From contig NZ_FOUS01000011.1 of assembly GCF_900114915.1 (NCBI RefSeq), positions 1 to 64,000 of the forward strand: 64,000 nt of DNA, read 5' to 3'. A program made the position numbers and the translations under genes. The DNA is from Bradyrhizobium sp. Rc3b. GTDB taxonomy: Bacteria > Pseudomonadota > Alphaproteobacteria > Rhizobiales > Xanthobacteraceae. Under the pieces are notes generated by a model. It worked only from the letters and a program-made list of their open reading frames with translations. It was not told the DNA's origin and searched no databases. Below, piece after piece: positions 50,840 through 62,216 of the stretch. Each line of letters begins with the position of its first letter. Positions within the stretch are counted from its first letter, which is position 1.

Positions 50840-51139
50840 CTACACCGTCGGCAACACCGAGAACGCTTCCCCTGCCCTGCGCAGGTTCAGCTCATCCGCG
50901 CTGGCCGTCTCACTCGTCACGCTGTCGACGCGCGAGGACGGCGGGCCATGGCGGCATAGCGCGACCATGTCGGCGACGTGCTTTGGCGCTCCCGCGAACA
51001 GCGCTTCGACGCAGCCGTCGCGGCGGTTGCGGACCCAACCTTCGAGGCCGCTCGCAGTCGCCTGGTACTCGACCCAGGCCCGATAGCCGACGCCCTGGAC
51101 GCGGCCGCGGATCATCACCTGAAGGATCGCCCGGCTCAT
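50840..51139 (-). CDS. acyP: Acylphosphatase
   Basis: 99 residues. The signature GRVQGVGYRAWVEYQA carries the phosphate-binding loop and catalytic Arg, and GWVRNRRDGCVEALFAG the catalytic Asn. It hydrolyses acyl phosphates such as carbamoyl phosphate or acetyl phosphate in the cytoplasm. Its start overlaps the stop of the upstream oxaloacetate decarboxylase-type gene by four bases, so they are coupled. Confidence 0.93.
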   Translation of the reverse strand: MSRAILQVMIRGRVQGVGYRAWVEYQATASGLEGWVRNRRDGCVEALFAGAPKHVADMVALCRHGPPSSRVDSVTSETASADELNLRRAGEAFSVLPTV

Positions 51140-52002
51140 TTTTTCAGCCCGAGAAAGTCGGCGCTGCGCGCCTTGACGTCGGCCTCACGCATGACGCGGC
51201 TGGTCAGGTCGGATGATGCCAGACCTCTCAGCGCCTTCGGCGCCGTGCCCTCGCGCAGCGCTTTCTGCGTTTCATACACGGCTTGCGTCGCAGCGGCGAT
51301 CGGCGCGTGGCCCTGAAGCGCGATACGCACGCGCTGGCCGGCGAGATAGTCGAGCGCGCTCAGCTCCTCCGGCGCACCACCGAGCACGATCGGCAGGCGC
51401 GTGGCGGCCGCGACGGCCTCGAGCTCCGCGCGCGACTTGATGCCGGTGAAGAACAGCGCATCGACCCCGGTCGCCTCATACGCCTGCGCGCGGCGGATCG
51501 CGTCCTCGATCGAGGTGATCGAGGCAGCTCCCGTGCGGCCCATGATGACCAGCGAGGCATCACTGCGGCCATCGAGCGCGGCCTTCATCTTGCCGACGCC
51601 TTCCTCGAGCGAGATCAGCTGCGTCCTCGCCTCACCGAAGGCGGCCGGCAGCAGCGTGTCCTCGATGGTAAGGCCGGCGGCGCCGGCCGCCTCCAGCTCC
51701 TGCACCGTGCGACGAACATTGAGCGCATTGCCGTAGCCGTGATCGGCATCGACCAGCACCGGCAGCGCTGCGGCGCGCGACATCCGCCGCATCTGCTCGG
51801 CAAGCTCGGTGAGCGTGATCAGCGTGACGTCGGGGTCGCCGAGCACCGCGAGCGAGGCGACCGAGCCGCCGAACATGCCGAGCGGAAAGCCGAGGTCTTC
51901 GGCGATGCGGATCGAGATCGCGTCATAGACCGAGCCCGGATGGATGCAGGCCGAGCCCGACAGGATGAGGCGCAGTTTCTCGCGGCGGGAACGAAAGGCC
52001 AT
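51136..52002 (-). CDS. Oxaloacetate decarboxylase of the isocitrate lyase/PEP mutase family
   Basis: 288 residues. Metal and substrate segments are HPGSVYDAISIRIAEDLGFP, LPVLVDADHGYGNALNVRRT (Asp-x-Asp-x-Gly-Tyr-Gly) and GLTIEDTLLPAAFG, with no KKCGH Cys motif of isocitrate lyase. This combination and the length match the PA4872-like oxaloacetate decarboxylases, which yield pyruvate and CO2. Coupled to acylphosphatase and followed on the same strand upstream by a repeat and the carboxylase subunit. Confidence 0.85.
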   Translation of the reverse strand: MAFRSRREKLRLILSGSACIHPGSVYDAISIRIAEDLGFPLGMFGGSVASLAVLGDPDVTLITLTELAEQMRRMSRAAALPVLVDADHGYGNALNVRRTVQELEAAGAAGLTIEDTLLPAAFGEARTQLISLEEGVGKMKAALDGRSDASLVIMGRTGAASITSIEDAIRRAQAYEATGVDALFFTGIKSRAELEAVAAATRLPIVLGGAPEELSALDYLAGQRVRIALQGHAPIAAATQAVYETQKALREGTAPKALRGLASSDLTSRVMREADVKARSADFLGLKK

Positions 52003-52020
52003 GGTGCCTCACTCCAAAAT

Positions 52021-52124
52021 CCTCATCCTGAGGAGCGCGCTCTTGCGCGCGTCTCGAAGGATGCAGGCCCGGCTGTGGCCTCGCCCTTCGAGACGCCGCG
52101 CAAGCGCGGCTCCTCAGGGTGAGG
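52021..52124. repeat. Palindromic intergenic repeat (second type)
   Basis: Left arm CCTCATCCTGAGGAGCGCGC and onward to CTCGAAGGATG; right arm CCCTTCGAGACG to CTCCTCAGGGTGAGG. The arms are long imperfect inverted copies with inner CGCGC hairpins. It fills the 147-base gap between the oxaloacetate decarboxylase start and the carboxylase stop. This sequence class recurs in Bradyrhizobium intergenic regions and differs from the repeat at 2511. Confidence 0.8.
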
Positions 52125-52149
52125 GTCGACTGTCGTGCTCCGGAGCGCC

Positions 52150-54165
<2,016 letters not shown>

Positions 54166-54329
54166 GCTTTTCTTGAGTCTCGACCTTGGGCGGGACCCTT
54201 CCCTGGGCCGTTGGGGCCTATGGGACGGGCCGTGTGGCTCCCGTGGTACATCAAAATGGGCCGGAGGCAACGGTCTAAATCCGGGCCATCTGGCGTACCA
54301 GCGCAAGACCGAAACGGGCTCGGCGAGCC

Positions 54330-55421
54330 CTAGGGACGCCCTGCGGCGTCCTGTGCCTTCCCAGACTTGGCGACGTCCCGGACCAGGCCATGAACGAAGC
54401 CCAGCTTGCCGACCACGGCGGGCGACAGGATGAAGGGATAGAGGTCGCGCAGGCCCATGGCGCGGTTGACGCTGTTCATGGCGAAGGTGAAGGGCAGCCA
54501 TGCGTTGACCAGCGCCTCGACGTCCCTGGCCTCATAGGGGTTGAAACGGATGCGCGCCGTCAACTCCCCGTCGCGGTCGACCTTGGGACGCACCTCCATG
54601 CCGAACTCGGCGGCCATCTCCAGGGTGTCGACGATGTGAAGATAATGCGCCCAGGTCTCGGCGAAATCTTCCCAGGGGTGCATCGTGGCATAGGCCGAGA
54701 CATAGTTCTGCTGCCAATCCGGCGGCGCGCCTTCGGCATAGTGACGCTGCAGGGCCTGGCCGTAATCGGCGGAATCGTCACCGAATACCGCGCGGCATTC
54801 CTCGAGCTTGCCGCCATCGCGGACCAGCACATCCCAGAAATAGTGCCCGACCTCATGCCGGAAATGCCCGAGCAGCGTACGGTAGGGTTCTCCCATCTCG
54901 AGCCTGCGCCGCTCGCGCTCGATGTCGTCGGTCTCGGTGAGCGCGATCGTGATCAAGCCGTTGTCGTGGCCGGTCATGACCTTCTCTGCGCTGTTCGGAT
55001 CGTCGGCAAGGAAATTGAAGATCAGACCATGCTCGGGATCGTCTTGCCGGGCCTGGAGCGGCAGCTTCCAGCGGATCAGGGAATAGAACAAACGGTGTTT
55101 CGCCACCTCCAGCTCGCGCCAGCCGGCAAGCTGGGCGGGGTCGGACAAATCCGGCACGATGCCGTTGTGGCGGCATGCGCGGCAATAGCCGTTGCCCTCG
55201 CCCGTATCCGTCAGCCAGTTGCAGGCATCGTACTCGGTATTCCGGCACAGCATCCGGCTTTCGCCCTTGTCGGCCAGGATTCGCCAGGCCTCTCCGTCGG
55301 GCTCGATCGCCGACATTGTCTCCTTCTCCGGCAGGAAGGCGACCCGATGGCCGCAGCGTTCGCAGGCACGGTTCTCGAAATAGAGAACGTTGCCGCAGGC
55401 CTGGCAGACAAAGAGCTTCAA
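54330..55421 (-). CDS. Zinc-ribbon metallopeptidase-like protein (DUF2248-type)
   Basis: 363 residues. An N-terminal zinc ribbon CQACGNVLYFENRACERCGH is followed by a second Cys set (CRNTEYDACNW, YCRACRHN). The middle carries a zincin motif HFRHEVGHYFWDVLV with a downstream Glu (HPWEDFAETWAHYL). This is the putative zinc-binding metallopeptidase family. No signal peptide, so cytoplasmic. Target proteins are unknown. Its 5' side faces the divergent hybrid kinase gene. Confidence 0.85.
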   Translation of the reverse strand: MKLFVCQACGNVLYFENRACERCGHRVAFLPEKETMSAIEPDGEAWRILADKGESRMLCRNTEYDACNWLTDTGEGNGYCRACRHNGIVPDLSDPAQLAGWRELEVAKHRLFYSLIRWKLPLQARQDDPEHGLIFNFLADDPNSAEKVMTGHDNGLITIALTETDDIERERRRLEMGEPYRTLLGHFRHEVGHYFWDVLVRDGGKLEECRAVFGDDSADYGQALQRHYAEGAPPDWQQNYVSAYATMHPWEDFAETWAHYLHIVDTLEMAAEFGMEVRPKVDRDGELTARIRFNPYEARDVEALVNAWLPFTFAMNSVNRAMGLRDLYPFILSPAVVGKLGFVHGLVRDVAKSGKAQDAAGRP

Positions 55422-55647
55422 GATTTATCCTCTTCGGAAAGAGAGCCTTATCAAAGACGTTCGTGACGCCTCGCGAAGACGCCTCCGCCGGCCGATCGTT
55501 CCAGTCGCCGGAACAAATTGCCAGACCCAGCGTTCGTTCATACGTATCGCCCTCCGTTTCATGGCGACCTTTCCCAGCCCAATCCCTCTAAACAATGGCC
55601 ATCACGCTCCGTCTGTGTGAATATCGGTCCGGCACGTGCGCTCCCGC

Positions 55648-58113
55648 ATGACAACGGCCGATGCCTTGAACGATCCCTTGCCCGAGACCATCGCTGCCGA
55701 AAGGCTGCGCCAACACCTCGAAGACGTCGCGCGCGAGCGCGACAACGCCTATCGCGCGCTCCAGGAGCGCGAGGCCGAGCTGGCGCGCATCCAGCGCATC
55801 GGCAAGGTCGGCGGCGTCGAGGTCGATTTTCGCGAAGGCTTCAAGAACCGCCGCTCGCCCGAATACCTGATGATCCACGGCCTGCCGCCGGAGGCTGCGG
55901 AGGAATCGCACGAGGATTGGGTCAACCGCATCCATCCCGAGGACCGCGACGCCACCGTCAAGCACTTCATCGAGGCACTCGCCGGTACGAGCGAAGACTA
56001 CAGCGCCGAGTACCGCATCGTCCGCCCCAATGACGGCGAGACCCGCTGGATCCGGGTCGTCGCCAAGATCGAGCGCGACAAGGACGGCCGCGCCATCCGC
56101 CTTGTCGGCGCCCATATCGACATGACCGACCAGGCGCTCGCGCGCGAGACGCTGCGCGAGAGCGAGGAGCGCTTTCGGCTGATCGCCGACAGCGCGCCGG
56201 TGCCGATCTGGGTGACCAAGCTCGATCGCAAGCGCTCCTTCGCCAACCAGGCCTATGTCGATTTCGTCGGCCTGCCCTACGATCAGGCCATCGACTTCGA
56301 CTGGCGCAAGGTGCTGCACCCCGACGACCTGCCGCACGTGCTGCAGCAATCGGTCCAGGGTGAAGCGTCACTCAAGCCCTTCGTGCTGGAAGCGCGCTAC
56401 AAGAATGCCGGCGGCGAATGGCGCTGGTTGCGCTCGGAATCGCAGCCGCGCTGGGACCCGACCGGCAAGCATATCGGCTTCATCGGCGTCGCCCACGATA
56501 TCACCGTCGCCAAGCAGGCCGAGATCGAGCTCAGGCGGCTCAACGAGACGCTGGAAGAGCGCATCGCCGAGCGCACCGCCCAGCTCGAATCCAACGAGGC
56601 GCGGCTGCGCGCGATCCTGGAGACCAGCAATCAGTATCAGGGCCTGGTCAATCTCAGGGGCGAGCTGCTTTACGCCAACAACACCGCACTCGACGGCATC
56701 GGGGCGAGCTCGTCGGATGTGATCGGAAAGCCGTTGTGGGAGACGCCCTGGTTCAGCGCGACGGAGGGCATGAGCGCGCTGGTGCGCGAAGCCTTCCACA
56801 CCGTGCTCAAGGGCGAAGCCGTGCGGCTGGAGATGCGGCTGCGCCTTCCCATCGGCGAGCGCGATTTCGACTTCGGCATGCGCCCCGTGCTCGACCGTCA
56901 CGGCAACATCACCGGCGCCGTCCCTGAAGCCGTCGACATCACCGAACGCCGGCGCGGCGAGGAAGCGCTGCGGCAGTCGCAGAAGATGGAGGCGATCGGC
57001 CAGCTCACCGGCGGTGTCGCCCACGACTTCAACAATCTTCTCACCATCATCCGCTCGGCCACCGATTTCCTGCGCCGCCGCGAGCTGCCGGAGGAGCGCC
57101 GCCGCCGCTATGTCGATGCCATCTCCGAGACCGTCGAGCGCGCCTCCAAATTGACCGCCCAGCTTCTGGCGTTCGCGCGCCGGCAGCCGCTGAAGCCGCA
57201 GATCTTCAACGTCGGCAGCCAGGTCGAGGGCGTCGCGCAGCTGGTCCGGCCGCTGGTCGGCGGCCGTATCGACATCGCGGTGGAGATTCACGATGCCGAC
57301 TGCTTCACCGTCGCCGACATCGCCCAGTTCGAGGCCGCTCTGATCAACCTCGCCATCAACGCCCGAGATGCCATGAACGGCGAAGGCCGCCTGATCATCG
57401 CCGTGCGCAAGGTCTCCGGAATTCCCAGCCTGCGGGCGCAATCGGCGCGCGGCGGCGACTACGTCGCGATCTCCGTCACCGACACCGGCAGCGGCATCGC
57501 GCCGGAACATCTCGACTCGATCTTCGAGCCGTTTTTCACCACCAAGGAGGTCGGCAAGGGCACCGGCCTCGGCCTCAGCCAGGCTTTTGGTTTCGCCAAG
57601 CAGTCCGAGGGCGACGTCGCGGTGACGAGCACCCAGGGCAAAGGCGCGACCTTCACCATCTATCTGCCGCAGGCACAAAGCCCCGCGACCGACAAGGAGG
57701 CCGCGGCGCTGACCCATGAGGCCGCGGCCACCGGGCGCGGCTATCGCGTGCTCGTGGTCGAGGACGACGACGAGGTCGGCCGCTTCTCCACCGAGCTTCT
57801 GGAAGATCTCGGCTACGTCGTTCGCCGCGTTGCCAACGCCAACGCCGCGCTGGCGATCCTCGGCGAGAACGAATTTGCCGTCGACCTCGTGTTCTCCGAC
57901 GTCATCATGCCCGGCATGAACGGCGTCGAGCTCGCCGGCATCATCCGCGAGCGCTATCCGGGCCTGCCCGTGGTGCTCACCTCCGGCTACAGCAACGTGC
58001 TCGCCGAAAACGCCCATCGCGGTTTCGAATTGATCCAGAAGCCGTATTCGGTGGAATCGCTCTCGCGCATCCTGCGCAAGGCGATCACGGAGAAGCTATC
58101 GGTGGCGCGGTGA
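55648..58113 (+). CDS. Multi-PAS hybrid sensor histidine kinase
   Basis: 821 residues from the ATG at 55648. Three PAS-type domains follow a coiled start: about 35-165 (YRIVRPNDGETRWIRVVAKI), 170-300 (YKNAGGEWRWLRSESQPRWD) and 320-435 after a helix EERIAERTAQLESNEARLRA. Kinase: LTGGVAHDFNNLLTIIRSAT, LINLAINARDAMNGEG, GTGLGLSQAFGFAKQS. Receiver: VLVVEDDDEVGRFSTELLED, Asp in LVFSDVIMPGMNGVE, Lys in LIQKPYS. It is cytosolic. The kinase and receiver are of the same type as the hybrid kinase at 49251. Confidence 0.92.
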   Translation: MTTADALNDPLPETIAAERLRQHLEDVARERDNAYRALQEREAELARIQRIGKVGGVEVDFREGFKNRRSPEYLMIHGLPPEAAEESHEDWVNRIHPEDRDATVKHFIEALAGTSEDYSAEYRIVRPNDGETRWIRVVAKIERDKDGRAIRLVGAHIDMTDQALARETLRESEERFRLIADSAPVPIWVTKLDRKRSFANQAYVDFVGLPYDQAIDFDWRKVLHPDDLPHVLQQSVQGEASLKPFVLEARYKNAGGEWRWLRSESQPRWDPTGKHIGFIGVAHDITVAKQAEIELRRLNETLEERIAERTAQLESNEARLRAILETSNQYQGLVNLRGELLYANNTALDGIGASSSDVIGKPLWETPWFSATEGMSALVREAFHTVLKGEAVRLEMRLRLPIGERDFDFGMRPVLDRHGNITGAVPEAVDITERRRGEEALRQSQKMEAIGQLTGGVAHDFNNLLTIIRSATDFLRRRELPEERRRRYVDAISETVERASKLTAQLLAFARRQPLKPQIFNVGSQVEGVAQLVRPLVGGRIDIAVEIHDADCFTVADIAQFEAALINLAINARDAMNGEGRLIIAVRKVSGIPSLRAQSARGGDYVAISVTDTGSGIAPEHLDSIFEPFFTTKEVGKGTGLGLSQAFGFAKQSEGDVAVTSTQGKGATFTIYLPQAQSPATDKEAAALTHEAAATGRGYRVLVVEDDDEVGRFSTELLEDLGYVVRRVANANAALAILGENEFAVDLVFSDVIMPGMNGVELAGIIRERYPGLPVVLTSGYSNVLAENAHRGFELIQKPYSVESLSRILRKAITEKLSVAR

Positions 58114-58185
58114 CGCGAGCCGAGATTTGAGGCTGGCGGATCGATCCGGGGCACGGTAGTCAAGAGCGGTTTTCCGGAGATCAAC

Positions 58186-59445
58186 TTGCCGACCGTGCCG
58201 TCTGACGCCATCTGGGCCTGGAGCATCATCGTCGTCGCGACAGCAGGCGTCATCATCCGCCCCTTTCGCCTGCCCGAGGCGGTCTGGGCGGTGATCGGCG
58301 CGAGCGCCCTGGTGCTATCAGGCTTGCTGCCGTGGCAAGACGCGCTTGCCGGCATCGAAAAAGGCCTCGACGTCTACCTCTTCCTGATCGGCATGATGCT
58401 GATCGCCGAGCTCGCGCGCCTCGAGGGCCTGTTCGACTATCTCGCCGCGCTCGCGGTCGAATACGCGGCCGGCTCGCCGCAACGGCTGTTCCTGCTGATC
58501 TATCTCGTCGGCACGCTCGTCACGGTGCTGCTCTCCAACGATGCCACCGCGATCGTGCTGACGCCCGCCGTCTATGCCGCAACGCGCGCAGCCGGCGCCA
58601 AGCCACTGCCCTATCTTTTCGTCTGCGCCTTCATCGCGAATGCCGCGAGCTTCGTGCTGCCGATCTCCAATCCCGCCAATCTCGTCGTGTTCGGTGCGCG
58701 TATGCCGCACCTGACGGAATGGCTGCGTATGTTCGCCCTGCCCTCGGCGGCCTCCATCCTGCTGACCTACGTCGTGCTGCGCCTGACCCAGCACCGGGCC
58801 CTGAAAGAGGAGACGATTGCGCGCCGCGTGCCGCATCCAAAACTCGGCCGCGGCGGCAAGCTGACGGCGATCGGCATCGTCGCGATCGGCGCCGTGCTGA
58901 TCACGGCGTCCGCGCTGGACAAGCAACTGGGCCTGCCGACCTTCATCTGCGGCGGCGTGACAGCCGCGATCGTGCTGCTGCTCAGCCGGCAGTCGCCATT
59001 GCCCGTGCTGCGCGGCGTGTCCTGGAGCGTGCTGCCGCTGGTGGGTGGGCTCTTTGTCATGGTGGAGGCGCTGGTCAAGACCGGCGTGATCGCGCAGCTC
59101 AGCGCGCTGCTGCATGAAGCAGTCGCGCAATCCGTCCCGCAAGCCGCCTGGAGCGTCGGCATCGCGACCGCAATCGCGACCAACATCGCCAACAATTTGC
59201 CCGTGGGCCTCGTCGCTGGCTCGGTCGCGGCCAGCGATCATCTGCCCGCCCCGGTCGTCAGTGCCATCCTGATCGGCGTCGACCTCGGCCCCAATCTGTC
59301 GGTGACGGGCTCGCTCGCCACCATCCTCTGGCTGGTCGCGCTCCGGCGGGAGAAGATCGAGGTCGGCGCCTGGCCGTTCCTCAAGCTCGGCCTGCTGGTG
59401 ACGCCGCCCGCCTTGATCGCGGCACTGGCGGCGGCCATCAGGTAA
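58186..59445 (+). CDS. ArsB/SLC13-type anion transporter
   Basis: 419 residues, about eleven membrane helices. The TTG at 58186 is preferred: CGGAGATCAAC fits it, while the next GTG is 9 bases further. YLFLIGMMLIAELARLEGLF, LVTVLLSNDATAIVLTPAVY and FVLPISNPANLVVFGARMPH are the two hairpin-loop segments (NDA and NPAN) of the arsenite permease/ion transporter superfamily. No arsR or arsC is nearby, so an organic or inorganic anion other than arsenite is possible. Confidence 0.85.
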   Translation: MPTVPSDAIWAWSIIVVATAGVIIRPFRLPEAVWAVIGASALVLSGLLPWQDALAGIEKGLDVYLFLIGMMLIAELARLEGLFDYLAALAVEYAAGSPQRLFLLIYLVGTLVTVLLSNDATAIVLTPAVYAATRAAGAKPLPYLFVCAFIANAASFVLPISNPANLVVFGARMPHLTEWLRMFALPSAASILLTYVVLRLTQHRALKEETIARRVPHPKLGRGGKLTAIGIVAIGAVLITASALDKQLGLPTFICGGVTAAIVLLLSRQSPLPVLRGVSWSVLPLVGGLFVMVEALVKTGVIAQLSALLHEAVAQSVPQAAWSVGIATAIATNIANNLPVGLVAGSVAASDHLPAPVVSAILIGVDLGPNLSVTGSLATILWLVALRREKIEVGAWPFLKLGLLVTPPALIAALAAAIR

Positions 59446-59572
59446 CGCAGGCTCCGACCTTCGAAATTAAGCGCAAGCTATTTGCGGTGCGTCAATGCCG
59501 GCAGCGACGCTGCGGCTAGAATTCCATTGTCGCGCAAATCAGATCGAGAGCGCGCGGCAAGGAAGGTTCATC

Positions 59573-59809
59573 ATGCAGATCCAATCGAAAGCGTTGCCGC
59601 AGAGCTCCTTTCTGCGTCGCGCGATCCGGAGCCTCACCGCAGCAAGCGAGAGCGGTGTCGAGACGGCCCATCCCCTGCTGGTCGTCTCCGCAGTGGTGTT
59701 GTTCACACTGTTCGTCATCGTGGAGGTCGACCTCCACTCCGCCCAGCTTCAGGCGCTCGGCCTGCTCGGCCATGGGATGGGCATCGATCCGGTCTTCCTG
59801 AGCCCGTAG
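59573..59809 (+). CDS. Small single-helix membrane protein
   Basis: 78 residues from the ATG at 59573 (AAGGAAGGTTCATC ahead). Amphipathic N-terminus (SSFLRRAIRSLTAASESGVE), then one membrane helix (PLLVVSAVVLFTLFVIVEVD) and a short hydrophobic end. I do not recognise a family. A strong hairpin (59837-59868) follows. Confidence 0.55.
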   Translation: MQIQSKALPQSSFLRRAIRSLTAASESGVETAHPLLVVSAVVLFTLFVIVEVDLHSAQLQALGLLGHGMGIDPVFLSP

Positions 59810-59836
59810 TCGCCTGCCCCAGCGTTCCGAAATCAG

Positions 59837-59868
59837 TCCCGATCGCGGCGACGACGCCGCGACCGGGA
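59837..59868. terminator. Hairpin terminator between convergent genes
   Basis: TCCCGATCGCGGCG pairs with CGCCGCGACCGGGA at 13 of 14 positions around the loop ACGA, between the small membrane gene and the MFS gene. Confidence 0.7.
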
Positions 59869-59877
59869 AGCGCATCG

Positions 59878-61242
59878 TCAGTCGTTCTCGTAGCCGTAGA
59901 CTTCCGGCAGGATGAAGATCGCGGCGAGCAATCCGATCAGCGGGAAGATCGCGACCATCAGCGTGGCATTCGCCTGCCCGATCGCGGCGAACACCGTCGG
60001 GAACAGGAAAATCGCCAGGAACGACGGCAGCTTCACGAACATGTAGGCGAATCCGCTGGCGGTGCCGCGATATTTCGGCTTGGCGACCATGGTCGGGATC
60101 GTCATGCAGTTCGACGCGTCCCAGTAGTGGCCCCACAGCATCGCGGCGGCCGCGAACGGCAGCAGGATCTTGTTATCGGTGTAGAGCGCGAAGGCCGCGA
60201 CTAATAGCGAGGCGAACACGATCGAGAAGCCGGCGATCGCGATGCCGCGGTGGCCGATCTTCGGCGTCAGCAGCGGCCCGACCCAGCCGGACAAAGCGGC
60301 GAAGGAAAACAGCGCCATCGTCACCAGGTTGATGCCGAGCACGCTCGACACGCCGACCATCACGAACAGCACCGGCAAATAGAACGCGAAGGTGGAGAAC
60401 TCGCTCGCCTGGGTGAAACAGGCGATCCAGCCATACAGCGTGGCGCGCCAGCGAATCGGGTCCTTCTTGAGGTCGGCGAGGAACGCACGGGTGCTGGTTT
60501 TGGGAACCACCACGTCATGATTCGGCAGCATGTCGAGATTGTCGTTGAACATCTCGCGCGCGACCTGCTTGGCCTCGCGGTAACGTCCCTTCTGCACCAG
60601 CCACACCGCCGTCTCCGGCACGTCGTGGCGCATCAGTAGGATGATCAGTGCCGGCACCGCGCCGAGGCCGAGCGTGACCCGCCACAGCATCTCGTGCTGC
60701 ATGTCGATCAAGAGGAAGATCACGATGACGCCGATGGTCAGGACCTCGCCGACCGCGAACATGAATTGCCAGCGGTTGCCCATGACCTCGCGCTCGCCCT
60801 TGGCCATGGATTCCATGATGTAGGTGTAGCCGGTCGAGATGTCCGAGCCGAGCGGGATGCCGAGCAGGAATCGGATCACGATGAGCCAGGTGACGTCAGG
60901 CACAAAGGCCTGCGCCAGCGCCAGCACGATGAACATCACCATCGTCACCAGGAACATGACGCGGCGGCCGATCTTGTCGGACAGCCAGCCGCCCAGCAGC
61001 GCACCGATCAGGGCACCGCCCTGCGTGCCCGCCGCGGCAAGGCCCAGCATCAGCGCCGTGGGATTGTACTGCTCCTTGATGAAGATCAGCACGAAGGCGA
61101 TCGAATAGAGGTCCCAGGCTTCGACCAGGATCGAGGCCATCATCAGCCAGCCGACCTTGTTGCCCTTGGGACTGTAGTTCGTGATGAGGTAGCGGACCGC
61201 GGCTTCGCTCGCGGTCGGTTGTGGCATCGCCATCGTTGTCAT
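59878..61242 (-). CDS. MFS transporter, sugar-acid/metabolite symporter type
   Basis: 454 residues from the ATG at 61242 (GAGGACCAAGC ahead), twelve membrane helices. LGGWLSDKIGRRVMFLVTMV is the MFS loop 2-3 motif, with FLLGIPLGSDISTGYTYIME and EREVMGNRWQFMFAVGEVLT following. Probably a proton symporter for a carboxylate or sugar acid, given the dehydratase and SDR in the divergent operon. Lies 24 bases after the GntR gene on the same strand, so co-transcribed. Confidence 0.88.
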   Translation of the reverse strand: MTTMAMPQPTASEAAVRYLITNYSPKGNKVGWLMMASILVEAWDLYSIAFVLIFIKEQYNPTALMLGLAAAGTQGGALIGALLGGWLSDKIGRRVMFLVTMVMFIVLALAQAFVPDVTWLIVIRFLLGIPLGSDISTGYTYIMESMAKGEREVMGNRWQFMFAVGEVLTIGVIVIFLLIDMQHEMLWRVTLGLGAVPALIILLMRHDVPETAVWLVQKGRYREAKQVAREMFNDNLDMLPNHDVVVPKTSTRAFLADLKKDPIRWRATLYGWIACFTQASEFSTFAFYLPVLFVMVGVSSVLGINLVTMALFSFAALSGWVGPLLTPKIGHRGIAIAGFSIVFASLLVAAFALYTDNKILLPFAAAAMLWGHYWDASNCMTIPTMVAKPKYRGTASGFAYMFVKLPSFLAIFLFPTVFAAIGQANATLMVAIFPLIGLLAAIFILPEVYGYEND

Positions 61243-61266
61243 GCTTGGTCCTCTTTTCAAAACTCG

Positions 61267-62034
61267 CTACGTGCCGAGCAGCGGCTCGATGCTGCAATCG
61301 AGCAGGCGCGGATCGATCCCCGCTTCCATGCCGGTGAATATCTCGCCCATGTAGTCGATCAGCGCATCGCTCGCCTTCACAGCGTCATCGACGCGGCGGC
61401 TGGCCACCGCGGCGAGAATGGCGAGATGACAATCGATCGTGCCCGACAGATCGGCCTGCCCCGGCATGAAGCGGTGGTGGATGTAGCCGATGCGCCGGTA
61501 CAGCGTGTGCAGCGGCCGCAGCGTGTGCACCAGGAACGGCTCGCCGGCGGCTTCCAGCACCAGCGCGTCGATGCGGCGGTCGATGCTGTTGAATTCGTCG
61601 AGGGTCAGGCTGGCGCGGCGCTCGCGCAGGAGACGTTCGATATGCAGCGCCTGATTGCGATGCGAGAGGCTGGCGCGATCGGCCGCAAGGCGGATCACGA
61701 ACCGCTCCATGTCGCGGCGCAAGGCCAGCAGCATGCGTTCGCGTGCAAGGTCGATCGGGGCAATGTGCAGGCCGTGGCGCGGACGGATGATGATGAGCGT
61801 ATCGGCGGAGAGACGATTGACGGCGTGGTGCACCGGCGTGCGCCCGAAGCCGGTGATCTGCTGCAATTCCAGCATGGTCATGAACTGACCGGGCTTGAGC
61901 TCGCAATGAACGAGGAGCTCCTCGATCCTCTGATAGGCCAGCTCGAAGAAGTTGAGACGATTGCGCCGGGAGGGCCTGCCCTCGCCGTCATCGTCGCTTC
62001 TCACCACTTCGAGCGCGCGCTTGCGCCGGGCCAT
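61267..62034 (-). CDS. GntR-family regulator of the sugar-acid-type cluster
   Basis: 255 residues. The HTH is in YQRIEELLVHCELKPGQFMT and ITGFGRTPVHHAVNRLSADT. The C-terminal helical FCD-like domain keeps a His in GTIDCHLAILAAVASR but lacks other usual metal ligands. Upstream of the start are two TTGTGATAT motifs (62081, 62102), likely its binding sites in the shared promoter with the dehydratase gene. Confidence 0.88.
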   Translation of the reverse strand: MARRKRALEVVRSDDDGEGRPSRRNRLNFFELAYQRIEELLVHCELKPGQFMTMLELQQITGFGRTPVHHAVNRLSADTLIIIRPRHGLHIAPIDLARERMLLALRRDMERFVIRLAADRASLSHRNQALHIERLLRERRASLTLDEFNSIDRRIDALVLEAAGEPFLVHTLRPLHTLYRRIGYIHHRFMPGQADLSGTIDCHLAILAAVASRRVDDAVKASDALIDYMGEIFTGMEAGIDPRLLDCSIEPLLGT

Positions 62035-62080
62035 GTTGTCCTCCCTGCCACCCTGCTCGCGCTGCCGAGCGGCGGCTTAT

Positions 62081-62117
62081 TTGTGATATCCTTAAAACAT
62101 GTTGTGATATATTACAA
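62081..62117. promoter_or_regulatory. Repeated TTGTGATAT operator, one copy palindromic
   Basis: TTGTGATATC at 62081-62090 and TTGTGATATATTACAA at 62102-62117 start 21 bases apart, two helical turns. The second has TTGT/ACAA arms, as GntR-type regulators prefer. They lie in the 182-base gap between the GntR start (62034) and the dehydratase start (62217), placed to control both. Confidence 0.55.
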
Positions 62118-62216
62118 GCGGGCGTATGACTGCCTACCGGGATCGCCGGTTTTGACCGGCATAGACACGAACAACAAGACGGGCGCGAGGCGCCTTATCA
62201 TGGGAGGACTGTTGCA

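Noticed and set aside
58186..59445. Arsenic resistance operon
   Set aside because: The transporter fold fits ArsB, but there is no arsR, arsC or arsH nearby, so arsenite export is not claimed.
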